Below, in pieces: positions 51,244-58,926 of a stretch of 64,000 nucleotides of DNA. A program made the translations under genes and the position numbers. The notes under the pieces are model-generated. The model had not been told where the DNA came from. It was given only the letters and a program-made list of their open reading frames with translations, and did not search any database. Source of the stretch: JAHHTP01 sp964587555 (GTDB lineage Bacteria; Bacillota; Clostridia; Oscillospirales; Ruminococcaceae); NCBI GenBank assembly GCA_964587555.1, contig CAZPLR010000004.1, positions 12,469 to 76,468 on the forward strand, written 5' to 3'. Every line of letters begins with the position of its first letter. Within the stretch, counting starts at the first letter, position 1.

Positions 51244-51615
51244 GCGCCCCGTGAAAACGGCTTCTTGCCTGCCCCAGCGCTTATCCCGCTCCCATCGAAG
51301 CAGCGGATGGATCGCGCCATAAACGATGTCGTCGCATCCGCAGAATGCCGGCGCAAGCTCCTCGCAGGCATATCGCATACAAAATTCTACATATGGCAGC
51401 GAAGTACACTCCGCTCCCGCGCTGTCGCCCTGTATCAAACGGAATGAAAAGCCGCCTCCGCTGCCGACAACAGCCTGTCCGCTCGATACAGTCCGCCATA
51501 ATACCACAAATCCCACGCATAAATCACCACTGCACAAAGTGATGCGGCAAACAAATATCCCCATTTTTTCCGTTTGAGCCCATATTCCCCGTTTCCCAGC
51601 TCATTGTCGGATCAT
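51238..51615 (-). pseudogene. Frameshifted small membrane-protein gene behind an iron box
   Basis: A good ribosome-binding site (AGGAGGAAAAAGAAAGGG) precedes ATG 51615, which meets a stop after four codons. One frame over, a convincing stretch follows: YGLKRKKWGYLFAASLCAVV then IYAWDLWYYGGLYRADRLLS, with one membrane helix, stopping near 51430. A third stretch (LPYVEFCMRYACEELAPAFC) is open in the first frame to 51238. Pattern suggests one or two frameshifts in a small gene. I do not recognise the family. Coding status is uncertain. Confidence 0.3.
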
Positions 51616-51726
51616 ATACACCCTTTCTTTTTCCTCCTGTCTTCCCACATAAGCTCTTGCCCCGCCTTCCTATGCCAGATGGTTTGTTTAAGCTAACCCA
51701 ACGATAATCAGATTTCTAATGCCAGT

Positions 51727-51742
51727 ATTAGCCTTAGCTAAC
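51727..51742. promoter_or_regulatory. Second DtxR/IdeR-like palindrome
   Basis: ATTAGCCTTAGCTAAC matches the box at 47877-47892 in 14 of 16 positions. A further half site (AAGCTAAC) is at 51690-51697. It lies about 110 bp upstream of the broken gene at 51615. Confidence 0.5.
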
Positions 51743-51767
51743 TTTTGCTGTATTAAGCCATAAACGC

Positions 51768-51799
51768 AGAAAAAACGGTGCGGTCACAGATCGCACCGT
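51768..51799 (-). terminator. Terminator of the CaCA antiporter gene
   Basis: ACGGTGCG pairs with CGCACCGT and is followed by T5-T6 on the minus strand. Confidence 0.85.
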
Positions 51800-51864
51800 C
51801 CTTTACGATAATAGGCAGGCTGCGTAAAAAGCCCGGATCAATTGTCGCTGCGCTTTTGATCTTC

Positions 51865-52845
51865 CTATATGGACAACAGCAAAAACGTAAGATACGATCC
51901 GATCATCACCGCGCCGCAGAGCATATACGGCGCGCGGCTTTTAACCTCCTTTTTCCGGCAGAACAACGCGACCAATCCCGCAGCGCTGGAAAGCATTCCA
52001 AACAGGATCATATACCCTGCCTGTGTGATATCGCGCGCGCTGTAAAGCTCCGCGCTTAAAATCGATCCGCGGCGGCAAAACAGATCCGCAAGAAATAGGA
52101 TGCAGAAATTAAATAAATTGCTGCCGCAGACGTTTCCGATCATCGCGTTGAAGTTCTTGCGCCGTATCAGCGCGATGCTGGAGGAAAGCTCCGGCAGCGA
52201 GGTTGCAACGCCTAAAAATACCGCGCCGACCAACGATGATCCTAAATCAAGCTGTGCGGATATCTCATCGGTCACATAGGTGATTGCGATCGACGCCGCG
52301 ATCAAAAGCAGTGAGAACAGGATGAAACGCACAACCACCTGTTTTACCGTCAGCTTGCTTACATCCTCCCCTTCCGATTCGGCGTCATCGCTCGACATGA
52401 ACTTTAACGACGCCAAATAGATCAGAAAGATGACGATGCTGTAAACGCTGATATTCAGGACGCTAACCTCCCAGCCGAAAACGACCGCCAGCGTTAAAAG
52501 CAGATACACCGTAAGCGTAAAATAGATTGTGGCACGATGCGATTTACCAATCCTGCTTTGTGAAAAGCTTCTTGCCGCAAACAGGATGCCGCCGCCGAAA
52601 ATGACCAGATTAAATATGTCCGATCCCAAAATATTGCCAAGCACCAGTCCCTCGTTCTGCACCGCGATCACGGCGGTCAGCGAAGTAAACAGCTCCGGCA
52701 GCGAGGTCACCGCCGCCAAAATAACGCCGCCAATGAACGCGCCGGACAGATTCGTCTTTTTGTCAAGCATATCCACATAATCCGCGCATTTGATCGAGAT
52801 CAGTACCACTGCCGCCGCAAGAATCAGATAAAGAAAATAAACCAT
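51865..52845 (-). CDS. CaCA-family cation antiporter under a Mn2+ riboswitch
   Basis: About ten membrane segments with two inverted alpha-repeats: GGVILAAVTSLPELFTSLTA with GNILGSDIFNLVIFGGG, and GAVFLGVATSLPELSSSIAL with GNVCGSNLFNFCILF. These are the cation-binding regions of Ca2+/Na+ (YrbG-type) exchangers. 326 aa. The upstream yybP-ykoY riboswitch suggests that Mn2+ (or Ca2+ and Mn2+) export is the real role; that is inference. Confidence 0.88.
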   Translation of the reverse strand: MVYFLYLILAAAVVLISIKCADYVDMLDKKTNLSGAFIGGVILAAVTSLPELFTSLTAVIAVQNEGLVLGNILGSDIFNLVIFGGGILFAARSFSQSRIGKSHRATIYFTLTVYLLLTLAVVFGWEVSVLNISVYSIVIFLIYLASLKFMSSDDAESEGEDVSKLTVKQVVVRFILFSLLLIAASIAITYVTDEISAQLDLGSSLVGAVFLGVATSLPELSSSIALIRRKNFNAMIGNVCGSNLFNFCILFLADLFCRRGSILSAELYSARDITQAGYMILFGMLSSAAGLVALFCRKKEVKSRAPYMLCGAVMIGSYLTFLLLSI

Positions 52846-52896
52846 GCTTTTTCTTTCCTTTCATTTTTGCTCCGAAGAAGGGAATCACTGCGCAAA

Positions 52897-52936
52897 TAAA
52901 AAGACTTTTACCGCGGTCAAACCGCGATAAAAGTCT
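52897..52936 (-). terminator. Riboswitch expression-platform terminator of the CaCA gene
   Basis: AAGACTTTTATCGCGGT pairs with ACCGCGGTAAAAGTCTT, followed by a T-run. Its 5' arm overlaps the 3' end of the aptamer, allowing a switch. Confidence 0.85.
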
Positions 52937-53035
52937 TGCGTACGCTTTGCGCTGCTGACCGGGAAGGGCGTCGCCCCTTCGTTTTGACCGGAAAGCACCG
53001 GCATATTCTGCCGCTCGCTACTCCCCTTTATCGGA
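52937..53035 (-). ncRNA. yybP-ykoY (manganese) riboswitch
   Basis: The minus strand begins ATAAAGGGGAGTAGCGAG, with the conserved GGGGAGTAGC block, followed by hairpins (GGCAGAATATGCC; GAAGGGGCGACGCCCTTC), then GTACGCAAGACTTTTATC leading into the terminator. This is the layout of the Mn2+-sensing yybP-ykoY family, which activates export genes when Mn2+ is high. Confidence 0.85.
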
Positions 53036-53044
53036 ATTTATTTC

Positions 53045-53073
53045 AGTATAGCATACCAGCTTTATTTTGTCAA
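53045..53073 (-). promoter_or_regulatory. SigmaA-type promoter for the Mn2+ riboswitch transcript
   Basis: TTGACA and TATACT with 17-bp spacing, directly upstream of the aptamer. Confidence 0.85.
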
Positions 53074-53273
53074 GCAGTTTCCTGATTTTTTACCTGTTTC
53101 TTACACGATTTTGGCATTGCTTTGCTTACTTCCTGCGGATTTTCTCTTTCCACTTGCTCCAAGGCCGCAATGGTTCCAGCGACAATCTCGTCGATCGGGA
53201 TTTGATGATAGCCGTTGACCGCTGGAGGTGATGATCTCCTTGACAGGCAGTTTCCATCAATGCATTTTATTTT
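53070..53273 (-). pseudogene. Open frame without a start, likely gene remnant
   Basis: A 67-codon open frame with coding character (NGYHQIPIDEIVAGTIAALE, then QVERENPQEVSKAM) but no ATG, GTG or TTG with a ribosome-binding site. It ends over the CaCA promoter. Probably the C-terminal remnant of a decayed gene; family not recognised. Confidence 0.3.
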
Positions 53274-53426
53274 TCAGCATCTTCTTTTTCTCCTTTTCCA
53301 TCTCCAAAATCCCCATCCAATTCCATTGTGCCAAAGGATTGCTTTCCTTTGGCAAAGCCTTGAATGATCCTATAGCGTCATATCCAATACAGCATTTCCA
53401 CTTCCGCTTATATCGTATTTTTTCAA
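53267..53426 (-). pseudogene. Small frameshifted gene remnant
   Basis: LKKYDISGSGNAVLDMTL runs to a TAG at 53370, and one nucleotide over the text continues as YRIIQGFAKGKQSFGTMELD to a stop at 53267. A single-base insertion would explain it. About 52 residues in total if repaired. Family not recognised. Confidence 0.3.
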
Positions 53427-53452
53427 TTTATACTATGCTTTTTATTCTCTCC

Positions 53453-53481
53453 TTGCTTTCCAAAGCGAACCATGCTATACT
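53453..53481 (+). promoter_or_regulatory. SigmaA-type promoter for the TraX gene
   Basis: TTGCTT and TATACT with 17-bp spacing, 40 nt before the ATG. Confidence 0.7.
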
Positions 53482-53521
53482 GATAAAAACACCTTTCCAA
53501 TAAAAATAGGAGCGCATTGTC

Positions 53522-54244
53522 ATGAAAAAACTTTCCATCTCCTCCTTTACGCTGCATCTGATCGCGGCAATCCTGATGTTTGGCGACCATCTATGCAAAA
53601 CGCTGCTCCCGAACGCTGTGTTTTTAACCTGTACCGGCAGGCTTGCATTTCCAATCTTTGCCTTCTGCATTGCGGAAGGCTATACGCATACCAAGGATTT
53701 CCCGCGCTACCTGCTTCGGCTGCTTCTCTTCGCCATACTTTCGGAACTTCCGTTCGATCTCGCTTTCTTTGGAACACCGTTTTTCTTCGGATATCAAAAC
53801 GTGCTGTTTACCTTCCTGCTCTCGCTGCCGGCGCTTTGGATGATAGACCGCGCCTGCACAGCGTCCGATAAGAAAACGCCCGCCTATGTGATAGCCGCCG
53901 CCGGCTGCGCGCTTTCTGCCTCGCTGCTCTGTACCGATTACGGCGCGGCGGGCTGTCTAACCGTAATCCTGTTTTTTCTCGCCGCGCGCTGCGGCACACA
54001 AAAAAAAAGACGGTGCATAGAGCTTTTGGGACTGCTTGCAATCAATCTTTTTCTGCTGCCAAGCGATACGATCTCGATTTCCTCGTTTTCGTTTCCAATC
54101 CAAAGCCTTGCGGTTTTGTCGCTGCCGCTGATCTGGCAATATCGTGGTCAAAAGGGTTTTTCAAACGGCTGGGTACGCTATGCATTCTATTTTTTTTATC
54201 CGGTGCATTTGCTGGTGCTTGGAGCAGCGGCGTATTTCAAATAA
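53522..54244 (+). CDS. TraX-family membrane protein
   Basis: About eight membrane segments in 240 aa. LHLIAAILMFGDHLCKTLLP, GRLAFPIFAFCIAEGYTHT and the C-terminal YAFYFFYPVHLLVLG are TraX signatures. Plasmid TraX acetylates pilin; chromosomal homologues are probably membrane acyltransferases of unknown target. No conjugation genes are nearby. Confidence 0.85.
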   Translation: MKKLSISSFTLHLIAAILMFGDHLCKTLLPNAVFLTCTGRLAFPIFAFCIAEGYTHTKDFPRYLLRLLLFAILSELPFDLAFFGTPFFFGYQNVLFTFLLSLPALWMIDRACTASDKKTPAYVIAAAGCALSASLLCTDYGAAGCLTVILFFLAARCGTQKKRRCIELLGLLAINLFLLPSDTISISSFSFPIQSLAVLSLPLIWQYRGQKGFSNGWVRYAFYFFYPVHLLVLGAAAYFK

Positions 54245-54249
54245 AAGAA

Positions 54250-54290
54250 AGCCGGCAGAAGCCGATTGCAATAGACTTCTGCCGGTCTTG
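54250..54290. terminator. Bidirectional terminator between TraX and HTH genes
   Basis: CCGGCAGAAG pairs with CTTCTGCCGG; T-rich on the minus side (CTTTCTTTT). Confidence 0.65.
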
Positions 54291-54306
54291 GATTCTGCTT
54301 TCCGCC

Positions 54307-54627
54307 TTATGACTCCTCAATACCCAAAAGCAGGTCGACAGCTTTCTGCATGTCCTCATGGGTGCGGTAGCCGTGGATGAGCTGCTTTTCCTTCGCGCTC
54401 AACGGCAAGATATCCTCTCCCGGGACGACTGATTCCACCGCCTGCAAATCGTTTAAGGTGATATTCAGCCCTTCGCAGATACGCATCACATTGTCGATCG
54501 CGGTTCCGCCGATGGACTGGTTGATGATCGACAACAGCGTACTGTACGGCATATCGATCTTCTGCGCAAACTTCTTAATGGTATAATGCTGCTTGATCAG
54601 ATCCTTGATATACTGCTCTCGCGTCAT
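54307..54627 (-). CDS. XRE-family helix-turn-helix regulator
   Basis: HTH_3 domain at residues 10-62 (YTIKKFAQKIDMPYSTLLSI, ICEGLNITLNDL), then a short tail with LSAKEKQLIHGYR, as in clostridial XRE regulators. 106 aa. It lies 60 nt downstream of the SPFH gene on the same strand. Confidence 0.87.
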   Translation of the reverse strand: MTREQYIKDLIKQHYTIKKFAQKIDMPYSTLLSIINQSIGGTAIDNVMRICEGLNITLNDLQAVESVVPGEDILPLSAKEKQLIHGYRTHEDMQKAVDLLLGIEES

Positions 54628-54686
54628 ATGTTTCTATTGCTCCTCCTGCGGGTATCCATATGTCACTATTTCTTTTGGCGCGCACC

Positions 54687-55916
54687 TTAACCGATCGCAT
54701 CCTCATCGGTAAAACGGTCGCCGCAATTCGGACAGAATTTTGGCGGATGCGCGGGGTCCTGCGGCTTCCACCCACATTTATTACACTGGTATATAACGCT
54801 CGCCGGACGCTTTGTCCCGCACTCCGGGCAGAATTTCCCCGTGCAGTGATGCCCGCACTCCGGACAATACCAGCCGGTTTTCTCCGTTTTTTCTTCCGGC
54901 GCCGACGAAACGGTTTCTTTGGTTTGATTCTCCTGCCCCATTCGAATAAAGTCCGCTGCGGCGTTTCCGCCCGCCTGTGCGGCAAAATTCATCCCCATAA
55001 AACCGTGCATGGCTCCTGCGGCGTTTTTGGCTGCGCTCTCCATTGCGTTTGACTGCGCAGAGCCTAACCTTGCGCCAAGCATCGACGGATCGGTGTAAAC
55101 GCGCGTTTCTTGGAACTGGTTGATCTTTGCTGCGCTCTGCTCATCCGGCTGCACCGAAGAAAACGCAAACGTAGTCAGGGTGATGCCGCGTTTTTCGCTC
55201 CACTCGGCGTTAAGCTCCGTATTCAACTCCGCTGCAATCTCCTTGACATAAAGCGTAAGCTGATCGTATGGAATCCCCTTCAGCGCGATCCTGCCAAGCG
55301 CCGGCTGCATTGCCGCCTGCAGCTCCGCGCGAAGCTGGTCGTCGAGCTGCTCTCTTCTATAAACGCCGCGGATATTGCCGCACACGTTTTGGTAGAATAG
55401 CACCGGATTAGTAATGCGGTAAGAATAGGTTCCAAACCCGCGCAGCTTGATCGTGAAGCGGAACTCACTGTCGCGGAATGGTACGTTGCCAATTCCGATC
55501 TTATTATTGATGATCTCTTTTGCGTTAATGTAGTAGACACGCTGGTCGTTAGCAGCCTGCCCGCCATAGGCAAACCGTTCAGCCGCATTCATCACCGCCT
55601 GCTTGATGCCTTCAAAACCACCCTCAAAAACGGTCGGCTCTGTCCCGGTGCGGAAGGTATATGCGCCCGGCTCGGCGCAGAAGTCAATAATGCAGCCGTT
55701 TTCCACCACAATCAGCACCTGACCGTCGCTTACGACAAGCTTGCTGCCGTCCGAAATGATATTATCGCTGCCCTTACGGTTGCTGCCGCGCGTTACCTTA
55801 CGATACCCTTTCATCGCAAGCGTTTCGCCGTCCAGCGCATCACAGCAGAAAAACTCTTTCCATTGGTCTGCCAAAGCGGATGAGATCGCCCCTTTGGCAG
55901 CTAAAATCAAGCCCAT
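54687..55916 (-). CDS. SPFH-domain protein with C-terminal zinc ribbons (YdjI-like)
   Basis: 409 aa. An N-terminal SPFH (band 7-like) domain of the YdjI/virion-core type (residues about 25-240: QWKEFFCCDALDGETLAMKG, RVYYINAKEIINNKIG), an Ala/Met-rich linker, then two zinc ribbons (CPECGHHCTGKFCPECG; CNKCGWKP...FCPNCG). B. subtilis YdjI helps phage-shock-type proteins at the membrane; a membrane stress role is inference. The second ATG (55916) is 8 nt after AGGAGG and is preferred to 55922. Confidence 0.85.
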   Translation of the reverse strand: MGLILAAKGAISSALADQWKEFFCCDALDGETLAMKGYRKVTRGSNRKGSDNIISDGSKLVVSDGQVLIVVENGCIIDFCAEPGAYTFRTGTEPTVFEGGFEGIKQAVMNAAERFAYGGQAANDQRVYYINAKEIINNKIGIGNVPFRDSEFRFTIKLRGFGTYSYRITNPVLFYQNVCGNIRGVYRREQLDDQLRAELQAAMQPALGRIALKGIPYDQLTLYVKEIAAELNTELNAEWSEKRGITLTTFAFSSVQPDEQSAAKINQFQETRVYTDPSMLGARLGSAQSNAMESAAKNAAGAMHGFMGMNFAAQAGGNAAADFIRMGQENQTKETVSSAPEEKTEKTGWYCPECGHHCTGKFCPECGTKRPASVIYQCNKCGWKPQDPAHPPKFCPNCGDRFTDEDAIG

Positions 55917-55953
55917 AATCATATCCTCCTGTTGTAAAAATCCGGTTAATTAT

Positions 55954-55982
55954 ATTATATCGTGTTTTATATCAAAAAGCAA
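55954..55982 (-). promoter_or_regulatory. SigmaA-type promoter for the SPFH gene
   Basis: TTGCTT and TATAAT with 17-bp spacing, about 40 nt before the start. Confidence 0.7.
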
Positions 55983-56092
55983 GCCCTGATCACGCTGGAT
56001 TTACGTTTTTTTCGCAAAATAAACGCTTTCTTCTTCAGAAAGTGCCTTGTACCGGATTTCCCCTTCTATGAAGCAAGCGGATGGGATATATT

Positions 56093-56533
56093 TTACTTAA
56101 TCGTCCTTCGCCCAAGAGAGGGACGCTTATTCCCTCCTGCCAAAGCTCCATGCAGCCCCAGGCAGAGATAATGCAGCGGTACGCCCAAAAGGCACCAAAG
56201 CGCACTGTAAACCAGACAGATCTGCCCCAAAAGCTGCACACGAAACTGCGAATAATCCCAAACATCCCAGTGCAGCCAAAGATTGACGATCACCCCTGCT
56301 AAAAACTCAAAGCCGGTGATGATCGCGCCCGAAACAAGCCCGCATCGCCAAAGCGCGGGCTTTTGCTTTCCCGCATGCCAACGATAGATCCCGCATAAGC
56401 ACATGCCGCCGGCAACCAGCATCGTCCAGTGCGTATTGCCGCGCCAAAGCAGCTCCAGCCCGCCGTAGCCCAAGGCGCCAACCGAAAAAACAACGCCGTA
56501 CTCTGTCAGATGACAACCCTTCTCCTTTTTCAT
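56093..56533 (-). CDS. Putative ABC-transporter type IV (CmpB-like) membrane protein
   Basis: 146 aa with four membrane segments. GALGYGGLELLWRGNTHWTM, GLVSGAIITGFEFLAGVIVN and DVWDYSQF...LLGQICLVYSALWCLL match the PF06541 family often named putative ABC transporter. Starts after a purine-rich GGAAAGCAG. Function unknown. Confidence 0.82.
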   Translation of the reverse strand: MKKEKGCHLTEYGVVFSVGALGYGGLELLWRGNTHWTMLVAGGMCLCGIYRWHAGKQKPALWRCGLVSGAIITGFEFLAGVIVNLWLHWDVWDYSQFRVQLLGQICLVYSALWCLLGVPLHYLCLGLHGALAGGNKRPSLGRRTIK

Positions 56534-56595
56534 CTGCTTTCCTCCCGTATCGATATATTTTCGTTAGCTTTCCCGAAACGGGCAGAAAATAAACC

Positions 56596-56624
56596 TTGCA
56601 TTTTGCGGGCAAATCGACTATGAT
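56596..56624 (+). promoter_or_regulatory. SigmaA-type promoter for the pentapeptide-repeat gene
   Basis: TTGCAT and TATGAT with 17-bp spacing, 30 nt before the ATG. Confidence 0.7.
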
Positions 56625-56654
56625 AAAAGCAGCAAATAAAAAGGAGGGATTGTT

Positions 56655-57239
56655 ATGGAGGAGCTGACGCTTGCAATTCACAATGCAGAAGAAATATACA
56701 GGGCGGAATACGTCGGGCTATCCCTTTCCGGCGCCGCCGGAAAACTCATTGGAAACGGGAGCGTTTTCAGGCAGATTTCCTTTTCCGAAACAAATCTGGT
56801 ACTCGACTGCACCGACGCTGTATTTTCCGGCTGTGATTTTTCGCTGGCAAAGCTGCGCGGCACAAGCCTGCTGCGCGTCAGATTCGAAAACTGCCGCTTC
56901 ACCGGCGCAGATCTCACCGAAAGCTTCCTCAAAAGCTGCAACTTTACAGGCTGCAAAGCGGAACTGCTTAACTGCAACGCCTCCAAGCTGCAAAGCGTCG
57001 TTTTTGATTCCTGCGCTTTGCCACAGTCTTATTTTGAACAATGCAGCCTCAAAGCAGCGCACTTTTACTCCTGCCATCTGGAAAACAGCTTTTTTACCGG
57101 AACGCCGCTGAAAGGAATCGACTTAACAAGCTGCAATATTGACGGGCTTAAGCTGCGCAGAGAGGATCTATCCGGCTGCAAGCTGACGGCTGCGCAGGCG
57201 ATCGGCTTTCTCTGGATGCTTGGTGTAACAATCGTGTAA
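56655..57239 (+). CDS. Pentapeptide-repeat protein
   Basis: 194 aa with about twenty A(D/N)LxX-like repeats from residue 35 to 180 (for example CDFSL AKLRG TSLLR; CRFTG ADLTE SFLKS CNFTG), forming a right-handed quadrilateral beta-helix. Cysteine is common at the i-2 position. Some relatives protect DNA gyrase from quinolones or toxins; there is no direct sign of that here. Monocistronic with its own promoter and terminator. Confidence 0.85.
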   Translation: MEELTLAIHNAEEIYRAEYVGLSLSGAAGKLIGNGSVFRQISFSETNLVLDCTDAVFSGCDFSLAKLRGTSLLRVRFENCRFTGADLTESFLKSCNFTGCKAELLNCNASKLQSVVFDSCALPQSYFEQCSLKAAHFYSCHLENSFFTGTPLKGIDLTSCNIDGLKLRREDLSGCKLTAAQAIGFLWMLGVTIV

Positions 57240-57241
57240 AA

Positions 57242-57280
57242 AGCCGGCGATGTCTAAGATGGACATCGCCGGTAATGATT
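57242..57280 (+). terminator. Terminator of the pentapeptide-repeat gene
   Basis: CCGGCGATGTC pairs with GACATCGCCGG, followed by a modest T-tract. From 57281 to 57453 I see no gene that can be supported. Confidence 0.75.
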
Positions 57281-57453
57281 TTATCGAAACTACTGGCATG
57301 GATTTTGGCAGTCGATGACTTTGAGCGTCTGCTCCATTGGGCGGGCGACCGATCCCACCGGCGTTAATAGCAAAAAGAATATATCCGCATGAAGATATGA
57401 AAGGGAGCTTGGAGCAGAAAAGCAGGGTTCTGCCAAACAGGAAACGGAATCTC

Positions 57454-58731
57454 TTATCCTTCTGCGAACTCCTTTGGCGTAAACAGGATCGAAATTAGCG
57501 CGACGCGCTTATTTTGCACCTGCTCCACTCGAACCGAAAGCGTATCATACACAAAGCTATCGCCAACCTGCGGCATTCGGTCTAAATTCGACTGCACCCA
57601 GCCGCCGACCGTGTTGACATTCAGCTCCTCCGGCCCCTCTATTTCAAACTGCTCAAACAAATCGCCGATATTCATGTCACCGCTGGCAAGGAAATGGGTG
57701 TCGTCCTGCTTGATAAACTCCGTTTCTACCTCGTCGTTTTCGTCCCACACGTCGCCGATAATTTCCTCGATCATATCCTCCAGCGTCGCGATACCAATCG
57801 TTCCGCCGTACTGGTCGGTGACGATCGCCATATGCATCTTCCGCCGCTGCAATTCCTTCATCAGCGGCGCGATCAGCTTTTTCGGCGGCACATAGAGTAC
57901 CGGCTGCAACAGGCTTTCCACCGAAACCTTTTCCGGCGCGTCCAGATAGATCTTGAAAAAATCCTTGGAATTGATAACGCCAAGGATATGATCCATATCC
58001 TTGCGGTAAATCGGGATACGGGAGTACCCCTCCGCCATGAAAAGGTCTTTAATATGCTCGGCACTGTCGTGCTCCTCGGCTGCTACCACATCAACCCGCG
58101 GCGTCAAAACCTCGTCCACCGCAATCTGCGTAAAATCAAGCGCCGACTGCATCAGCTTGCTGTCATGCTCGTTCAAGACTCCCTCGTCCTCGATCTCCTC
58201 CAAAATGATCTTTAGCTCATCTTCGGTGACAGAAGGCTGCTCCTGCTTGTTGCGCAGCAGCACCTTGTTGACCAATGCGATCAATCCGGAAAAAAACGCC
58301 GTAAACGGAGTCAGAATCTTCATAAATCCCAGCAGGATCGGCGCGACTGCCAGTGCAATACTCTCTGCATTATTCTTCGCAATGGATTTTGGCAGTACCT
58401 CACCAAAAATCAAAACGATAACCGTCATAACAATCGTTGACACGACAGACCCGGCACTCCCGAAAAATGCAATACAGACAATTGTCGCCAGCGAGGAGGA
58501 ACCAATATTCACGACGTTGTTGCCAATTAAAATCGCAGAGATCGCGCGGTCATATTTTTCATAGACCTTCATCGTCTGTACCGCACGCTTATTGCCGTCC
58601 TCGATCAGCGTTTTGATGCGAACCTTGCTCAACGAGGAAAACGCAGTTTCCGTCCCTGAGAAAAACGCAGACAGTATGACTAAAATTGCAATGACAAAAT
58701 AATACCAGACCGATATGTCAGCATCCGGCAT
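57454..58731 (-). CDS. CNNM-type membrane protein (DUF21-CBS-CorC domains)
   Basis: 425 aa: DUF21 membrane domain (about 1-190, with LSAFFSGTETAFSSLSKVR), a CBS pair (about 205-335, VDEVLTPRVDVVA; PPKKLIAPLMKELQ) and a C-terminal CorC_HlyC domain (FLASGDMNIGDLFEQFEI). Members transport Mg2+ or other divalent cations or protect against them; the hemolysin name is historical. Own promoter at 58818. Confidence 0.9.
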   Translation of the reverse strand: MPDADISVWYYFVIAILVILSAFFSGTETAFSSLSKVRIKTLIEDGNKRAVQTMKVYEKYDRAISAILIGNNVVNIGSSSLATIVCIAFFGSAGSVVSTIVMTVIVLIFGEVLPKSIAKNNAESIALAVAPILLGFMKILTPFTAFFSGLIALVNKVLLRNKQEQPSVTEDELKIILEEIEDEGVLNEHDSKLMQSALDFTQIAVDEVLTPRVDVVAAEEHDSAEHIKDLFMAEGYSRIPIYRKDMDHILGVINSKDFFKIYLDAPEKVSVESLLQPVLYVPPKKLIAPLMKELQRRKMHMAIVTDQYGGTIGIATLEDMIEEIIGDVWDENDEVETEFIKQDDTHFLASGDMNIGDLFEQFEIEGPEELNVNTVGGWVQSNLDRMPQVGDSFVYDTLSVRVEQVQNKRVALISILFTPKEFAEG

Positions 58732-58817
58732 GGAAAAAACACGCTCCTTTTTTTTACTGGGAAAACCTCGTTTGCAAAAGCAGTCTTCCGCTCTAATATC
58801 AATATGTGAATGGAATT

Positions 58818-58846
58818 ATTCTATCAAACTTTTCCGCAAATGTCAA
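58818..58846 (-). promoter_or_regulatory. SigmaA-type promoter for the CNNM-type gene
   Basis: TTGACA and TAGAAT with 17-bp spacing, about 85 nt before the ATG. Confidence 0.8.
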
Positions 58847-58881
58847 GCGTTTTCTTATCTTCGTTCTTATCTCCGTTTATG

Positions 58882-58913
58882 AAAAAAGGAAGCCGAATAA
58901 ATCGGCTTCCTTT
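58882..58913 (-). terminator. Terminator of the secreted-protein gene
   Basis: AAAGGAAGCCGA pairs with TCGGCTTCCTTT, T6 on the minus strand. Confidence 0.88.
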
Positions 58914-58926
58914 AAAGCTTTCTTCC

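Noticed and set aside
51326..51577. 83-codon plus-strand open frame
   Set aside because: No ribosome-binding site, Pro/Ser/Thr-rich composition, and antisense to better coding text.
53228..53503. 91-codon plus-strand open frame before traX
   Set aside because: It overlaps the traX promoter and reads as Phe/Ser-rich sequence; the protein-like text here is on the minus strand.
57281..57453. Possible peptide-coding or structured stretch between the pentapeptide and CNNM genes
   Set aside because: Both strands have short open text, but no start with a ribosome-binding site and no recognised motif.
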